64,000 bases of DNA from Cubamyces lactineus (GCA_022376465.1 JACDTU010000003.1:1-64000), one strand, 5' to 3'. Numbered from the stretch's first letter, positions 1 through 12,463 are shown. Made by a program: numbers and translations. Notes: generated from the letters alone by a model not told the origin.

Positions 1-30
1 GTTGTTAACAATCCGTGGTGACCACTAGTG
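1..30. repeat. Right terminus of a second foldback element
   Basis: These 30 bases match the terminal sequence of the long-inverted-repeat element at 22763-27410 and end in CCACTAGTG, the reverse complement of that element's left end. Chromovirus pol sequence resumes directly at 31 (compare 51119 onward in copy D). A second copy of the foldback element therefore sits in copy A and extends off the left edge. Its target duplication cannot be checked here. Confidence 0.85.
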
Positions 31-1685
31 TTGAACGAACTCCGACATTCCTCGGAGAAGTGCCAAGGCACGGACTTGCGGGTTAAGCGGGTCAGCGGTA
101 GTACGATCTCGGAGTAGTTTGGAATAAACCGTCGATAGAAGTTCGCGAACCCCAGGAACGACTGTATGTCGCGGACCTTTCAGGGTTCGGGCCAATCCAA
201 GATCGCCTTAACCTTCGACTCCGCCATGGTAAGTCCGGTGGGAGAGAGGATGTACCCGAGGTACTCGACGGAGTCGGTGTGGAACTCGCACTTGTCAGCG
301 CGGGCATAAAGCCGGTGCTTGCGGAGTCGCCGGAGTACCTCTTTGACGTGCTTGCGGTGTTGCTCGGGGTTGTCGGAGTAGATGAGGATGTCGTCCAGGT
401 AGACGATGACGCACACATCGAGCATATCCGTGAAGATGTCATTGACGAACCGCTGAAAAGCAGCGGGCGCGTTAGAAAGTCCGAACGGCATGACTAACCA
501 TTCGAAGGACCCATAGCGAGTCCGAAACGCGGTCTTCCACTCATCTCCGGGAGCTATGCGGACTAGATTGTAGGCGTGACAGAGGTCGATTTTGGTATAG
601 ATCCGGGCCTTCCAAGGTGCGTCCAGCAAGTCCGAGACGAGAGGAAGGGGATAGCGGTCCTTCCGGGTGATCTTATTCAAACCCCGGTAGTCCACACAAA
701 GGCGAAGAGATCCGTCCTTCTTCTTGACGAAGAGGACGGGAGCTCCGCAGGGGGAATTGGACGGACGTATGAACCCCGAACGGAGGTTCTCGTCAATGTA
801 CTCCCGAAGCGTGTCGAGCTCGAGTTTTGAGAGGGAGTAGATAGGTCCGAGTGGCGGAGTAGCCCCTTCTTCCAGGTCGATCTTTAGGTCGTAGGGGCGA
901 TGCTCCGGTAGGATGTCGGCCTTGGTCTTGCTGAAGACGTCCGCAAACTCGTGGTACTCCTCCGGAACTCCGGTGAGGTCCGGGGGAGAGTTGGAGATGG
1001 ACGAGCTTCGCGCAGTAGCCGAGTCCGGGGTAGACAGATTCAGGGTATAACTCGCGGACCCCGGAAGTTTGCAAGCTCGAGCGAAAGCAGCAGCATTCAC
1101 AAGAGAGATCCGGGGTACGGAGGTCGGAGTAGGAGAAGTCGGTAGTTCCAGAGTAGACGGAGTAGACGGAGTACGCTCAGCCGGAGCTGGCGGGGGTACC
1201 ATGGTGTCAGAAACAGGACGCGGCGGGGGTGCGGAACGGAATTGGATGCTGCGCTTCTTCCAGTCAATCAACGGATTGTAGGCGGAGAGCCAGCTGTATC
1301 CCAGAACGGCAGACATGGACTTGTCGAGCGGAGTAACATAGAAATCTATATTGAGGACTTCTCCAGACGGAAAATGTACGGGCAGGGTGGTAAACGAAGT
1401 AATCAGGTGGTTAGAAGTACCGTCGAAAAGCTGAAGACGGAGCGGGGTTACGGCGGTAGTTGGGAGTTGATACGTAGTCGCGAAATCGGAGTCGATGAAA
1501 CAATGGGAGGAACCGGAGTCGATAAGGGCGCGGAACGGAGTTGGGATAGAATCGGAGTACAAGTCGAGGAAGAGTGCATGGGGGTCGGAAAGAGCGGACG
1601 CGTTGAGCCTGAGGATCTCCGTACCGGAGGAGTCAATGCGGTCCTCGCGGGGTACGGAGTTCGGAGGACCGCGGACTAATTTTTT
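31..1685 (-). pseudogene. pol: pol of copy A: protease and reverse transcriptase, TGA-interrupted
   Basis: Reading begins by -1 slippage at the heptamer at 1679-1685, next to the gag stop. The protein shows a retropepsin-like motif (ALIDSGSS) and then a Ty3/gypsy reverse transcriptase with VDYRGLNKI, the [11 protein letters not shown] block and an intact YLDD catalytic box. An in-frame TGA at 180-182 replaces the CGG (Arg) found in copies B and C, just after the RT domain. RT motif A reads KIDLCHAYN where B and C have KIDLRHAYN. Both changes also occur in copy D. The frame stays open beyond the stop to the foldback junction at 31. Confidence 0.88.
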
Positions 1686-3145
1686 GTCTCCTTCGGGGCT
1701 GCAGCTGGAGCAGGCACAGCAGGAGCGGGGTTGGCCTGAGCGGCGCGACCCTTGGTCGCGGACGAGGTCTTCTTCGGACAAGCACTCGCGGTATGACCAG
1801 CTCCGCCGCAGAAGAGACAAAGGTTGTTGGCGAAACGGCGCTGACGCTCCTCGGGGGTGAGCTTTCCGTCCTTACCGAGCTTGTCGGCGTACGTCTTGGC
1901 CGGGGTCTTCGGAGTCTTAGGGGACTTCGACGAAGTACCGGAATTGCCGGACTTGGACGGGGTAGACGAGGAGGCCTGTCCGGAGTTGTTACCTCCGGAC
2001 TTGTTGCCGGAGTTGGAGGACTTGGAGTCGGAGGTCGACTTGCTGCCGGACTTCGAAGGTCCGGACTCGCGCGAGACCTCGGCCTTGCGCTCCCAGTAGC
2101 GGTTGTCGATTGACTGCGCAAGGTCGCGGAGGGCCACCAGGGTCTCGGGCTTGCCGACCTCGGAGATGCGGTCCTTGAGGCGATTCGGAAGTCCGTCGTA
2201 GAACCGGTACCGGAGCGGAGCATTACCCCAGCGGACTTGAGTGGCGAGGCGGGTGAACTGGGTGATGTACTTAGCTATCCGCTGGTTGTCGCCCATCCGG
2301 AGGTTCATCAGCTCATGCTCCGCAGCTCCGGAGGCGTCGTAAGGACCGAAGTTCACTCGGAGTTCCTCCTGGAAGTGGTCGTAGGATGTAAGGAAGATGG
2401 GGGGGTTGTCCGAGTCGCCTTCGAGGAGGTAGGGCTCGAACCATTGTAGCGCGGTGCCCTTGAGGAAGGAGATGGCGTAGGTCACCTTCTTCTCATCGGA
2501 GTCGAATGTTCGGGGTCGGGCCTTGAAGACAAGTTCCAACTGTGTGAAGAAAGATCGGAGTTTGTTAGGATCGGACCCGTCGAACTGGTCCGGCTCGCGG
2601 ACGTTGTGCCGCTCGTTGTTCGAAGGTTGGGTAACCGCCGGAGTTGGAGCGGTAGTACGTTCGAGGGTACGCGCGATGAGAGAGATCGCGGTCGCTAGTT
2701 GCGACTGTACTCAGTCTTCGGAGTTGGAGGAGTCCAAGCTTGAGCTGGTGTCGTCGTCTCCCGGCCCTTGTGGGTCATTGTCCGGAGGACCTGGCGGTCC
2801 TGGGGGGCCCGGCGGACCTGGAGGACTAGGCGGACCTGGAGGCCCGCGGCTCGGACCGGAAGGCTGACCCTCGGAGAACGGGTTCCCCGGAGATGGCTCT
2901 CGGGGTACCTGCGAGGCAGTCGCAGCAGAGATGACCAGAGGCTGAGGCGGGTCACCTTCGTCGTCCCCATCGGAGGACGCTTCAACGATCGTTCGAGCGA
3001 ACTGCCCGCGGCGGCTCGGAGTAGCTTCTTCTTGCATCGCTGAGTCGCCTCGGCGAGCTGTCCAGCCACTCCAGTTCTCGGCGGGGTCTTCTTGCTCTAG
3101 GGCGCGAGATTGAGTCTGAGTGCGGACTACGGTTCGAGTGGACAT
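1676..3145 (-). pseudogene. gag: gag of copy A, TGA-interrupted
   Basis: This is a Gag polyprotein gene starting at the ATG at 3145. The first 144 residues are acidic and rich in Pro and Gly, including a collagen-like PPGPPGPP run. An in-frame TGA at 2711-2713 then replaces the CGG seen in copies B and C. The frame continues with the conserved capsid-like region and a CCHC zinc knuckle (CX2CX4HX4[15 protein letters not shown]) and ends at TAG 1676-1678. Without readthrough only the N-terminal fragment would be made. Confidence 0.88.
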
Positions 3146-3176
3146 ATTGAGTGAAACCCGGTGAGTTCGGAAATAC

Positions 3177-3891
3177 TGTTAAGACCGTGCCGTCCGGGGG
3201 TACAACTCCGGTGGTCGGGACTTGGACGGAGTTCGGGGTCGGAGTACGACCGGAGGTCAGACTAGCACTGGGGTGAGGACTTTCGCGAAACTATTAGTAA
3301 CGCACGGGTTCCGACTCGATGTCCTCTATTTACGGACTACGGAGTACGGACTTGACGGGACGAAGGTCGGACTTGGGGACGGGGTTGGGTCGAAGGGGTT
3401 GGTAGCAAGGGAACGAAGGTTGGTCGGACTAGGGAGTCGGGGTTGAGTGTCGGAGTACGGACTAGAAGTCCAGTAAGACGAGTGTACAAGGTTAACGAGT
3501 ATAACAAGATTTCCGAACTGAGTAGCTACTACATTCCGGGGCAGTATTTATACTAAGTCAGAAACCTGGTAGAAACAAAAGAGATGTACGTGATAGGAAA
3601 GAGGAGAACGAAAGTACGAAGTAACTTGCCAAGGGTAAGATAACGTAGATAGCTCAGTAAGCAAAAGCCTCATGTAGGTAGCGCCATGAGGGGTTATCTG
3701 AGACATGTAAGTCATGGGGTCGGGGGGAAGTCCGAAGTACAGAGTACGAAGTGCGGAGTACGGAGAACGGAGCCGGGGGTACGGGGTACGGAAGAGCGGA
3801 GTACGGGGAAGCGGAGTACGTAGTGCGGGGTAAGGAGCGGAGTACGGGGGTTCGGGGATCGGACTTCGGGGTTACAGCACGGAGCGTAACA
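3177..3891 (-). repeat. 5' LTR of copy A (715 bp)
   Basis: The repeat begins TGTTA and ends TAACA on the plus strand. It matches the 715 bp LTR of copy D and is longer than the 693 bp LTRs of B and C by an insertion near 3450-3500. It carries the minus-strand TATAAATA box and the CGG-rich U3 (near 3715-3890). Its mate lies outside the window. Confidence 0.9.
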
Positions 3892-6668
3892 ATCTGCCAA
3901 CGGTTGGAAGGAGGGCGAGGACTACGTCGTTGGCCACCGCATGATCTGGCTGACATACACTGCATGGAAGGTGGTTGAGGACATCCTTCGGGCACAGGAG
4001 AAGGAGCTGAAGTGCGGAGGGGACGACGTGGATGGCGAGAGTGTCATTCCTGACGACACGACCGAGTACACGCACCAGGAAGGCTCTCTTGCGGTCGGCC
4101 CTGGCGCGTACTACGGCGGTGGTGAGAGCAAAGACAACCTCCTGCTGACTCGCACCGGCACCAACGGCACACACTACCACGAAGCTAACACGAACGCTAG
4201 CTATCCCAAAATGCCTATGACACCGAGTAATCCCGACACACCTGGCTATGTCGATGCAGATGGCTGGGGTTCTGAGTGGGACAAGAAGGGTGGCGGTACA
4301 CCTCCGGATCTCGGGCCTTCGAAGGAGGGCGACCTCGTCGCGAAGGCCCCTAACACCGTCGAGGAGGTTCCTACGAGTCGGTCTCGACGGAATTGGCTCT
4401 ACGTCGTCTGGCTTACAACGTGGTGGATACCTTTGATCGCCTTGAGCAAGATCGGCCGGATGAAGCGCCCCAATATCCAGCTGGCATGGCGAGAAAAGGT
4501 CACTATCTTCTGGCTGGTCTTCCTGTTCAACGGCATCGTCATCTTCTACATCATCGAGTTTGGACACCTGCTCTGCCCCGACTTCAACAAGGCCTGGTCA
4601 CTCAACGAGGTAAATCAACATACAGGAGATGACGACTTCTGGGTCACCATCCAGGGTACGGTCTACGATGTGTCCAACTTCATCCACGGCGACCATTCGG
4701 ACGTCCAGAACCTCGCGAGTAACGGCGCTGACACGAGTACTTCCCCGTTCCACCAGTCATCATGTGTCAAGGCTTAGTCACCGACACGGCTTTGGTACTT
4801 ACCCCTGCCAACTTCACACCTCAGGCTCCGCAGGCCATGCACAAGTCCGGTCCGGAAGGGTATCAGGGCTCGAAGCTCAGCAACATTAATTGGTACACGA
4901 AGTACTTCTTGCCGAAGATCCGCCAGTTCACGAAGGGACCTCTTGTGTGGGACAAGAAGACGATACAGGCACAAGCGAGCGATCCGGATAACCAGCGGTG
5001 AGTACTGACGTTAATGCCACAAGCACTCAGCTGAACATGGATGTGCAGGCTTTGGGCTATCTATGACAACGCAGTCTATGATCTCTCGGACTACGTCTAC
5101 ACACAGTCCATCAACAGCGCGGCCGAGTTCTCATTCCTCAACCAGGACATCGTGGACATCACAAAGACGTTGAACAATGTTCTGGCGGGTCTCGACACCA
5201 CGACGTGCGAACAGAACATGAACTGTATCAGCAATCTGTTTTATTATGGCAAGCCCGACTTCCGCAAGACCGCGCGTTGTCAAGTACAGAACATTCTCCT
5301 GCTTGTCTTCTCGATCATCCTGATGGTCTCAATTGGTATCAAGTGTAAGTTGCCACACACTAGACCCGCCAACCTGCAACTAACATTTGCCTAGTCTTGG
5401 CTGCATTGCAGCTGACGCCGAAGAGAATGCCGGAAATGTTGGACAAGTTCGTGCTCTGCCAAGTGCCGTGTTATACCGAAGGCAAAGAGTCACTCCGCCA
5501 CATGATCAACTCGTTGGCCGCGTTGAACTACGACGACAAGCGCAAGTTGATCTTCATCAACTGTGACGGTAACATCATCAGTACCGGCAACGATCGTACC
5601 ACGCCTCGCATCGTCCTGGACATTCTTGGTGTCGACCCGAAGCTCAATCCCGACCTGCTCCTGTACAAGGCTATCGGTGAAGGTTCTCGCCACCTCAATT
5701 ACGGCGAAGTGTACTCTGGTCTCTACGAGTTTGAGGGCCACGTCGTTCCGTAAGTTCGGTCATCTTCACCCAGCTGCCATCTGTTGATATACGTCGCTTT
5801 GTAGCTACATTGTCGTCGTCAAAGTCGGCAAGCCGACTGAGCGGACCAAGCCGGGCAATAGAGGAAAGCGTGACAGTCAAATCCTCGTCATGCAATACCT
5901 CAACCGGGTTCACTTTGATGCGCCTATGGCCCCTCTCGAGCTGGAGATCTACCACCAGATGCGGAACGTCATTGGTATCGACCCCGCCTTCTACGAGTAC
6001 ATCTTCACCGTCAATGCTGATACGGTAAGGCGCCTTCTTGCTTCGTGTGGACGTGGTACTGATATTGTGATAGACTGTCACGCCGGACTCCCTCAACCGT
6101 CTCGTCGCGTGCGCCGCGGACGACTCGAGTATCATTGGTATTTGTGGTGAGACGAAGCTCGACAACGAAGAGGGCTCGTGGTGGACCATGATCCAGGTGA
6201 GTTGACTTCGTCTGCCTATGTGAGCCGTTGCTAATCTCCCTATAGGTCTACAAATACTACATCTCGCACCACTTGTCGAAGGCCTTCGAGAGCTTGTTCG
6301 GCTCTGTAACGTGTTTGCCTGGTTGTTTCTCGATGTACCGCATCCGTACGGCCGACAAGGGCTGGCCCATCATCATTTCAAACCGCGTCATCGAGGAGTA
6401 CGCAGAGCCCATCGTCGACACCCTGCACAAAAAGAACTTGTTCTCGCTCGGAGAGGATCGGTACCTGACGATGCTCCTGCTCAAGCATTTCCCAGCTTTC
6501 CGCACGCGAAGTTCACGCCAGACGCCGTCGCCCATACCATTGCTCCCGAGTCGTGGCGCGTGCTGTTCTCGCAGCGTCGTCGCTGGATCAACTCGACCGT
6601 GCACAACCTGTGCGAGCTTGTCTTCCTGCCTGAGCTGTTCGGATTCTGCTGCTTCTCGATGCGGTTCT
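3892..6668 (+). pseudogene. Chitin synthase (class V/VII type), N-terminal/central part, broken
   Basis: This encodes a membrane GT2 enzyme that polymerises UDP-GlcNAc into chitin. The fragment starts inside an exon at the copy A LTR, so any upstream domain (such as a myosin motor) is outside the window. It shows transmembrane segments, a cytochrome b5-like block (WVTIQGTVYDVSNF), [21 protein letters not shown], the EDRY motif and QRRRW. Inferred exons are 3893-4997, 5049-5344, 5395-5749, 5805-6024, 6074-6196 and 6246-6668. Two frameshifts are visible: near 4720-4745, and near 6495-6505 just after LLLKHFP. The GT2 acidic motif reads NAD where I would expect DAD. The copia insertion ends this part at 6668. 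Confidence 0.85.
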
Positions 6669-7201
6669 TGTTGAACTTCCAGGTTATCGGCTGTGCCGGA
6701 CCGGGAATGTGGACCTTGTGGCTGTGGCGCCTACAACGCGCACAGCATGGACTTTATTCCTTTTATGGACTACTCAGTGTACGTACTGTAGTTGAACATT
6801 CTTTCATTCCCTCCATCTTTCCGTTGCGTTCTACACTGCTACGGATTCTTCCAGAGGGTTCTATACCTATGACACCATATGTCGCGATACTCGCACCATG
6901 GTCTTACTCATCGTACATAGGTATCACATGCCTCCTTTCTTTGCTTACTCATGGCACTCCTCTCTCAGTATATAAGGAGGACATTCTTCGCCCCTGCTCT
7001 TCAGTCGTTCGCTCACAGACTGAAGAGTAAGTTCCCTTATTACCTATGGTTTATATGCAGTTACTTACTGAGTACTTGTAGCTTCTTTGTGTCGCTTACA
7101 GGTACTTATACTATGCAATATAGTCGTTCGCTCACAGACTGAAGACTTCTTTGTGTCGCTTACAGGTCGCTCCCAGCCTTTCCAGGTTCAGAAGTTCGTC
7201 A
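6669..7201 (+). repeat. Left LTR of the copia element (533 bp)
   Basis: Begins TGTTGAAC and ends at GTTCGTCA, at a constant 5,804 bp offset from the right LTR. A TATATAAG box lies near 6970. The R/U5 part contains internal direct repeats: a 24 bp block at about 7003 recurs near 7122, and a 22 bp block at about 7082 recurs near 7146. Confidence 0.92.
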
Positions 7202-7218
7202 GGTTATGAGCCCTGCGC
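7202..7218 (+). promoter_or_regulatory. Primer binding site complementary to initiator tRNA-Met anticodon arm
   Basis: GGTTATGAGCCCTGCGC follows the left LTR directly. From memory of the yeast initiator tRNA-Met sequence, it is a perfect complement of the anticodon stem-loop region (GCGCAGGGCUCAUAACC), not of the 3' end. Internal 'half-tRNA' priming of this type is known from Drosophila copia and yeast Ty5. Confidence 0.8.
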
Positions 7219-8173
7219 TCTAACTTGTTGCTGCTTCTGTCGACATCTCTGCGCGCACCCTCCCTTCGTCGACATCGCTGTTGTGCACCCTCCCCTCCAT
7301 AATTCCTTAACTCTTGACTGTTGCCCGCCAACACTGCTACCAGGGGGACATTTCTGCGCTCGTGACGCAGCCCTGAGTGCTTTTACTATAGCCCTAGTAC
7401 TCAGTAGGCTGTACAGCTCTTTGTAGCGAGCTCTTTCAAGTATCCCTGGGTCAGGCCTCGCACTTGCGACAGCCAGCCCTTGTATCCGGGTTCTTTAGGA
7501 ACTTAGGACCGGAGGACAACCGTCTGGACCCTCCTTACGATACTCTTTTTGTCGGATAGCAGTACATAGTTTTTCTTGGGCACAGTTGGCAACTTTTACC
7601 CAGATTTTCGGGCATTTCGGCTGTCTGGATCTCTGGTTCTCCTGAACAGGTGTTCCCATCTACCAGGACTTCTCGGTGCACACAGCAAGTCAATCATCGC
7701 ATTTTTTCTGAACTGTTTTGGAGCCGACCACAGCGGAACCTCTTGCCATAGACTCTGAGGAGGAAGTCGACGCCACCCTCGACAACCCTTCGGAATCATC
7801 TGCCTTTGATTGTTCTGGGCTTATCCACTTCTTCGATGTCGACGAGAACCTCGACCGTTACTACGACCCAGAAGACGACAGCTACTTTGCTTGTGATAGC
7901 TTCCCCTGTCCTAATCGCTACCAGAACCTTCAAGAGCCTCCACCCGGTAACCTCTGGGCTGTAGTCCCAGAACCTTGGCAAGTTACTCCGCTTCCTCCTT
8001 CTTCGACAGAAGAAGAAGAAGACCTAGAATCAGTCTACGAGCTTTCACCTCTCCTTGCTCCCACACCCCTTCCTCCGGACGCGCCTCTCTAATTCGCGCC
8101 TCCACAATCTCCACTTCCTACACTCGATCTCACCGAGAATCTCGTCGATTCGCCCCAATTCTTTCTCCTCACT
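7219..8173 (+). other. Copia untranslated leader with an upstream open frame
   Basis: This is a long leader between the primer site and the gag start. From 7718 to TAA 8090-8092 there is an open frame rich in Asp, Glu and Pro, in phase with gag. It has no ATG near its start, so I do not call it a gene. It may be a former N-terminal Gag extension or leader sequence. Confidence 0.5.
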
Positions 8174-11100
8174 ATGGGCGACATCAAACCTGAATCCGTC
8201 CCTCTCCTTTCTCCGGCCAGCCAGTACGCTGATTGGGCTGCGAAGATGAAGGGTCTCCTGATGTTCATGAACTGCTGGGATGTAGTCTCTTCGGAGACGA
8301 CTGAACCTACCGACGCTGAAGAGCGCAAGGAGTATAGGAAGAAGAATGCTCAGGCATGCGGTCTGCTCTTCATGCGGACTGGGCCTAGCTTCCACTATCT
8401 CCTCGAGACAAAGACAACCAACGGCACCTCCTCTCCGGCCAATCTCACTGCCAAAGAGATGTGGGATGCGCTGAAAGACAAGTTTGGGAAACCGAACTCT
8501 GCGCACGTTTGGGGTCTTTTCGAGTCACTCATCAGTGAGTCTCGCATGTCGGACCAGCGTTCGCTTCAGGATCAGATGAGTCGGATCGTCACGCGTATCC
8601 GCGAGATCTCGACCAACGGCCTGAAGTTAGAGGATAACATCCAGGCCCTCATCCTTCTCTCCAAGGTCCCGGAGTCCTACCGACCTATGATCTCTGCGCT
8701 CATGGCCACTATGGACCTCGACAAGATCACCGTCGACGTCATCCTCGAGAAGTCTCTCTCTGAGGAAGCCATGCGCAAGACTGGTCAGTCCGCTGCTCGG
8801 ATCTCCAAGACCAAGCCCAAGCCATCCGGCCCCTGCGACTTCTGTGGCAGTCAGACCCATCATGAGTCGACTTGCTACAAGAAGCACCCCGAGCTTCGCC
8901 CTAAGGGCAACAAGGGTAAGGGCAACGGTGGCAAGAAGAAGGACAAGGACAAGGACAAGGATAAAGGGAAGGGAAAGGACAATTCTCATGACCATGCGCA
9001 CATCTCAGCCAATGTACTTGTAGCTGAATCCGGCTCTAACATGCACGCTTCTTTCTATGATGCGGCGAAAGCTGCTGCTGGTGTACGGTATACTCGTTGG
9101 CTGATGGACTCTGGCGCATCTCAGCACGTCACTTGGTGCTTTGACGACTTCACCGAGTATGAACCCTTCGACAAACCGCTGACCTTCAATACTGCCTCAT
9201 CTGGCGAAGGTTCGGTTATTCAGGGACTCGGTCAAGGCACTGTTAAAGCTGAGACTCTTGTCGATGGTCAACGGTGGACTATCACTCTTCCGAACGTCTG
9301 CTATGTGCCTCAGGCCTCTGCACGACTGTTCTCCACTGGTACCATTGAGAAGAATGGTTATTCTCTCTTCCAAGGAGCGAGGAAGATGATGATCTTCGAC
9401 AAGCAGCCGGAAGGCGCTGTCGACTCAGGCTCGACGATTCGCATCAAGGGTCGAAAGATCCTTGAAGCACCGTACAATCCTGCGAGCAATCTCTATGATT
9501 TGACTCTGGAGATTCTTCTGAACAGGCACGTCCACCTCAACGTTCGCAGTTATAAGACCTGGCATCGTCGCTTTGGTCATGCAGGCAAGGAGCCTCTTCG
9601 CCACCTGCCTAAGAACGTAAAGGGTGTTGACCAGCTTGATCCCGCGGATGATGAACCGTGTGAGGGTTGTGCCTTTGGCAAATCCCACAGACTCCCTTTC
9701 CCGCCATCAGAAAAGCGTGCGACTGAGCCTCTCGAGCTCGTCCACACTGATCTTGATGGGCCAATGCGCACTGCGTCAGTTGGCAGCGGATTCAAGTACT
9801 TCGCTAGCTTCATCGATGACTACTCTGGTCTCGCCCGTGCTTATTTCCTGAAGTACAAGTCGGATGCCTTCAAAGCGTTCAAGGACTTCAAGGCTTGGGC
9901 TGAGAATCAAACCGGGAGGAAAATCAAGCGAGTCCGCTCTGATCGTGGTGGGGAGTACACGTCAAACGAGTTCTCTGAGCTTCTCCGCAGTCTAGGGATT
10001 GAGCACCACAAAACCATGCCTGATTCGCCTCAGCAGAATGGACGCGCTGAACGCTGGAACCGTACAATCACTGAGAAGGCTCTGTCTATGCTTCACCACG
10101 CTGGACTTAGTCACGGTTTCTGGCAACTCGCTATTGAGGCAGCCGTTCATATCTACAATCGTCAGCCTATGCGTCGCCTGAAATGGCGATGTCCCATCAC
10201 TCTGTGGGATGGGACCATCCCTGATGTGTCCTATTTCCGCGTTTTTGGCTGCAAAGCCTACGTTCATGTGCAAAAGGACAAGCGCAAAGGGAAACTCGAC
10301 AAGAAGGCTGTCGAGATGATCTTTGTTGGGTATGAGCAGGGTTCCAAGGGGTATAAATTCTGGAATCCAGCCACCCACTCTATCGTCGTATCTCGCGATG
10401 TGATCTTCGACGAAGAGTCTTTTCCTGCATGTAAGATTCCTGGCAATCGTCCTGTTACCCCAGACGATAGTCCGTTCTCAGATCAAGAAGTCCCTTCAGA
10501 CGATGCCTCCAATGCTGAGCCTGAAAACTTCGAGATCGATATCCCTCTTCCTATTCCTCTCCCGGAGGCTGCACCTCCTGCGCCTCCTGCACCTCCAGAG
10601 CAACTTGCTCCCCCTCCTCCGCAACAACCTGATCCACCACCTGCTGTTCCTCCACCGCGGCCTACCCATCAGCGAAATCGTCATGAGCCAGTGGGAGGTC
10701 CTAGCATAGCGCGTGATCGCCCTCGTCGCGAGAACGTTCCTAGACCTCAGCGCTACAGGGACAGCGTGTATGGTGATGAGCCACCTGCAAAGGTTGATGC
10801 TCGTACAGATGCGGAAGGGAACTTGGAGGACAATGAACAAGTTGTACAGTCTATCATTGCGATGCTCGCTGCCGCAACCCATCAGCCTGGCATTCCTAAC
10901 TCTCATCGACAAGCCATGGCATCTCCAGACGCGGAGAAGTGGCGTGCAGCTGAGAAAGCAGAGTACGACTCGCTCATTGAGAACAAGACCTGGCTTCTTG
11001 TGCCTAGGCCAAAGAACCGACAAGTTGTTGCCAATCGTTGGGTGTATGACATCAAGCATGATGGTCGGTATAAGGCTCGTCTTGTGGCCAAAGGTTTTAC

Positions 11101-12461
11101 TCAGGTCTGGGGGGAGGATTACAATGAAACCTTCTCGCCTGTTGCGCGTTTTGAGTCGATTCATTACCTCCTCGCGCATGCTGTGCTTGAGGACTGGGAC
11201 ATCGAGTCAATGGATGTCAAAACTGCATTCTTGAACGGCGACTTGGAGGAGGAGATCTACATGGAACAGCCTGAGGGCTGGGTTGTTCCTGGCAAGGAAA
11301 ACTTCATGTGTCTGTTGCTGAAAGCTATCTACGGCTTGAAGCAGGCATCTCATCAATGGAACGCCATGATACACCAAATCTTGCTAGATCTGGGATTCAT
11401 ATGGACATACTCTGATGCCGGAGTCTACGTATATCGGCGTCATAGGGGGGATTCCGTCACGATCATCGTTCTGTATGTCGACAATCTACTTCTCATGGGT
11501 GACAAGCCTGGCCATATCAAGGCTACCAAGGAGGCCTTGATGCAGCGGTTCAAGATGACGGATCTGGGTCCTGTCTCGCGTTTTCTTGGTCTGAACATTG
11601 TTCGCGATCGTAAAGCTCAAACGATCAACATCGACCAGATAGACTACATCCAGTCCGTTCTCGAACGTTTCGACATGGCTGACTGCAAGCCGGCGCACAC
11701 TCCCCTCCCTGCTGGTGCTGTACTGGATCCCTGCTGGTGCTGTACTGGAGAAATCTAGTCACACCGCCGCCGATCACTCCCGGAAACGGTACCAGAGCCT
11801 AATTGGCAGTCTGCTCTATGCGACTTTGGGTACACGTCCGGATATCTCCTTCGCGGTCCAGAAGTTGTCTCAGTACAACTCTAATCCTAGTGACGCACAC
11901 TGGAACTATGCCAAGTATGTTCTGCGGTACCTGCAAGGGACCAAAGACTACCGGTTGCGTTACTTCGGTTCCTCGAATGACGGTCTTTTGGGTTATTCAG
12001 ACTCGGACTGGGCTGAGGACCGGGATGACCGCAGGTCCACTGGAGCTTACGTCTTCTTAATGGCAGGCGGCGCTATTTCCTGGCAGTCTAGGAAACAGCC
12101 GACTGTTTCGCTCTCCTCGACCGAGGCGGAATACAAGGCTGCGTCAGACGCTTGTCGTCAAGTTGTATGGCTTCGCACGTTTGGTGAAGAGTTGGGGGAC
12201 GACATCTCTCGTCCTACACCTTTGTGTCTCGACAACCAAGGGTCCATCTTCTTATCAGTTAATCCCGTCACCGAGCGTCGCACGAAGCACGTCGACGTCC
12301 AGTACCACTACACTCGCGAACAAGCTGAGTTAGGGACGATCGACATCTTCTACGTAGCGACAGAGGATCAACTAGCTGATTCCTTGACGAAGAACGTCTC
12401 CTTCTCTATATTGGAGCGCTTCAGAAAGGCGATTGGTCTAGTCTCTCCCTCCGCAGTTTGA
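8174..12461 (+). pseudogene. gag-pol: Copia gag-pol polyprotein, frameshifted and RT-mutant
   Basis: The frame opens at ATG 8174. In order it contains a copia Gag, a CCHC knuckle (CDFCGSQTHHESTC), a Lys-rich stretch, protease (WLMDSGASQH), integrase with the HHCC region and DDE residues (HTDLDG, RSDRGGEY, QQNGRAERWNR), a Pro-rich linker, and RT (ARLVAKGF, MDVKTAFLNGDL, YGLKQA). The RT catalytic box reads YVDN; the second Asp of YVDD is Asn (AAT at 11483-11485). A 22 bp tandem duplication at 11706-11749 then shifts the frame, giving a stop at 11756-11758. RNase H continues in another frame to TGA 12461 with the usual SSTEAEY and ADSLTK motifs. Confidence 0.93.
11706..11749 (+). repeat. 22 bp tandem duplication that frameshifts copia pol
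   Basis: A 22 bp unit starting TCCCTGCTGG occurs twice back to back, at 11706-11727 and 11728-11749. Because 22 is not a multiple of three, it separates RT from RNase H. Removing one unit would join the two frames at the usual HTPLPAG position. Confidence 0.93.
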
Positions 12462-12463
12462 AC

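Larger units (their letters stand above)
31..3891 (-). mobile_element. Chromovirus (Ty3/gypsy) copy A, partial
   Basis: This is the 5' part of a minus-strand Ty3/gypsy element: a 5' LTR at the right (3177-3891), then gag, then pol through the reverse transcriptase. The RNase H, integrase and 3' LTR lie beyond the foldback insertion, outside the window. It belongs to the 715 bp LTR subtype, like copy D. It is inserted in a chitin synthase gene; the first flanking bases are ATCTG. Both reading frames contain stops, so this copy is defective. Confidence 0.9.

Noticed and set aside
3222..3446. Recurring 74-codon frame in every LTR
   Set aside because: It is simply LTR sequence read in one frame. 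It repeats with the LTRs and has no start context or family match.
7718..8092. Acidic open frame in the copia leader as a separate gene
   Set aside because: There is no ATG near its start; it is in phase with gag and ends in TAA. Kept only as a leader note.
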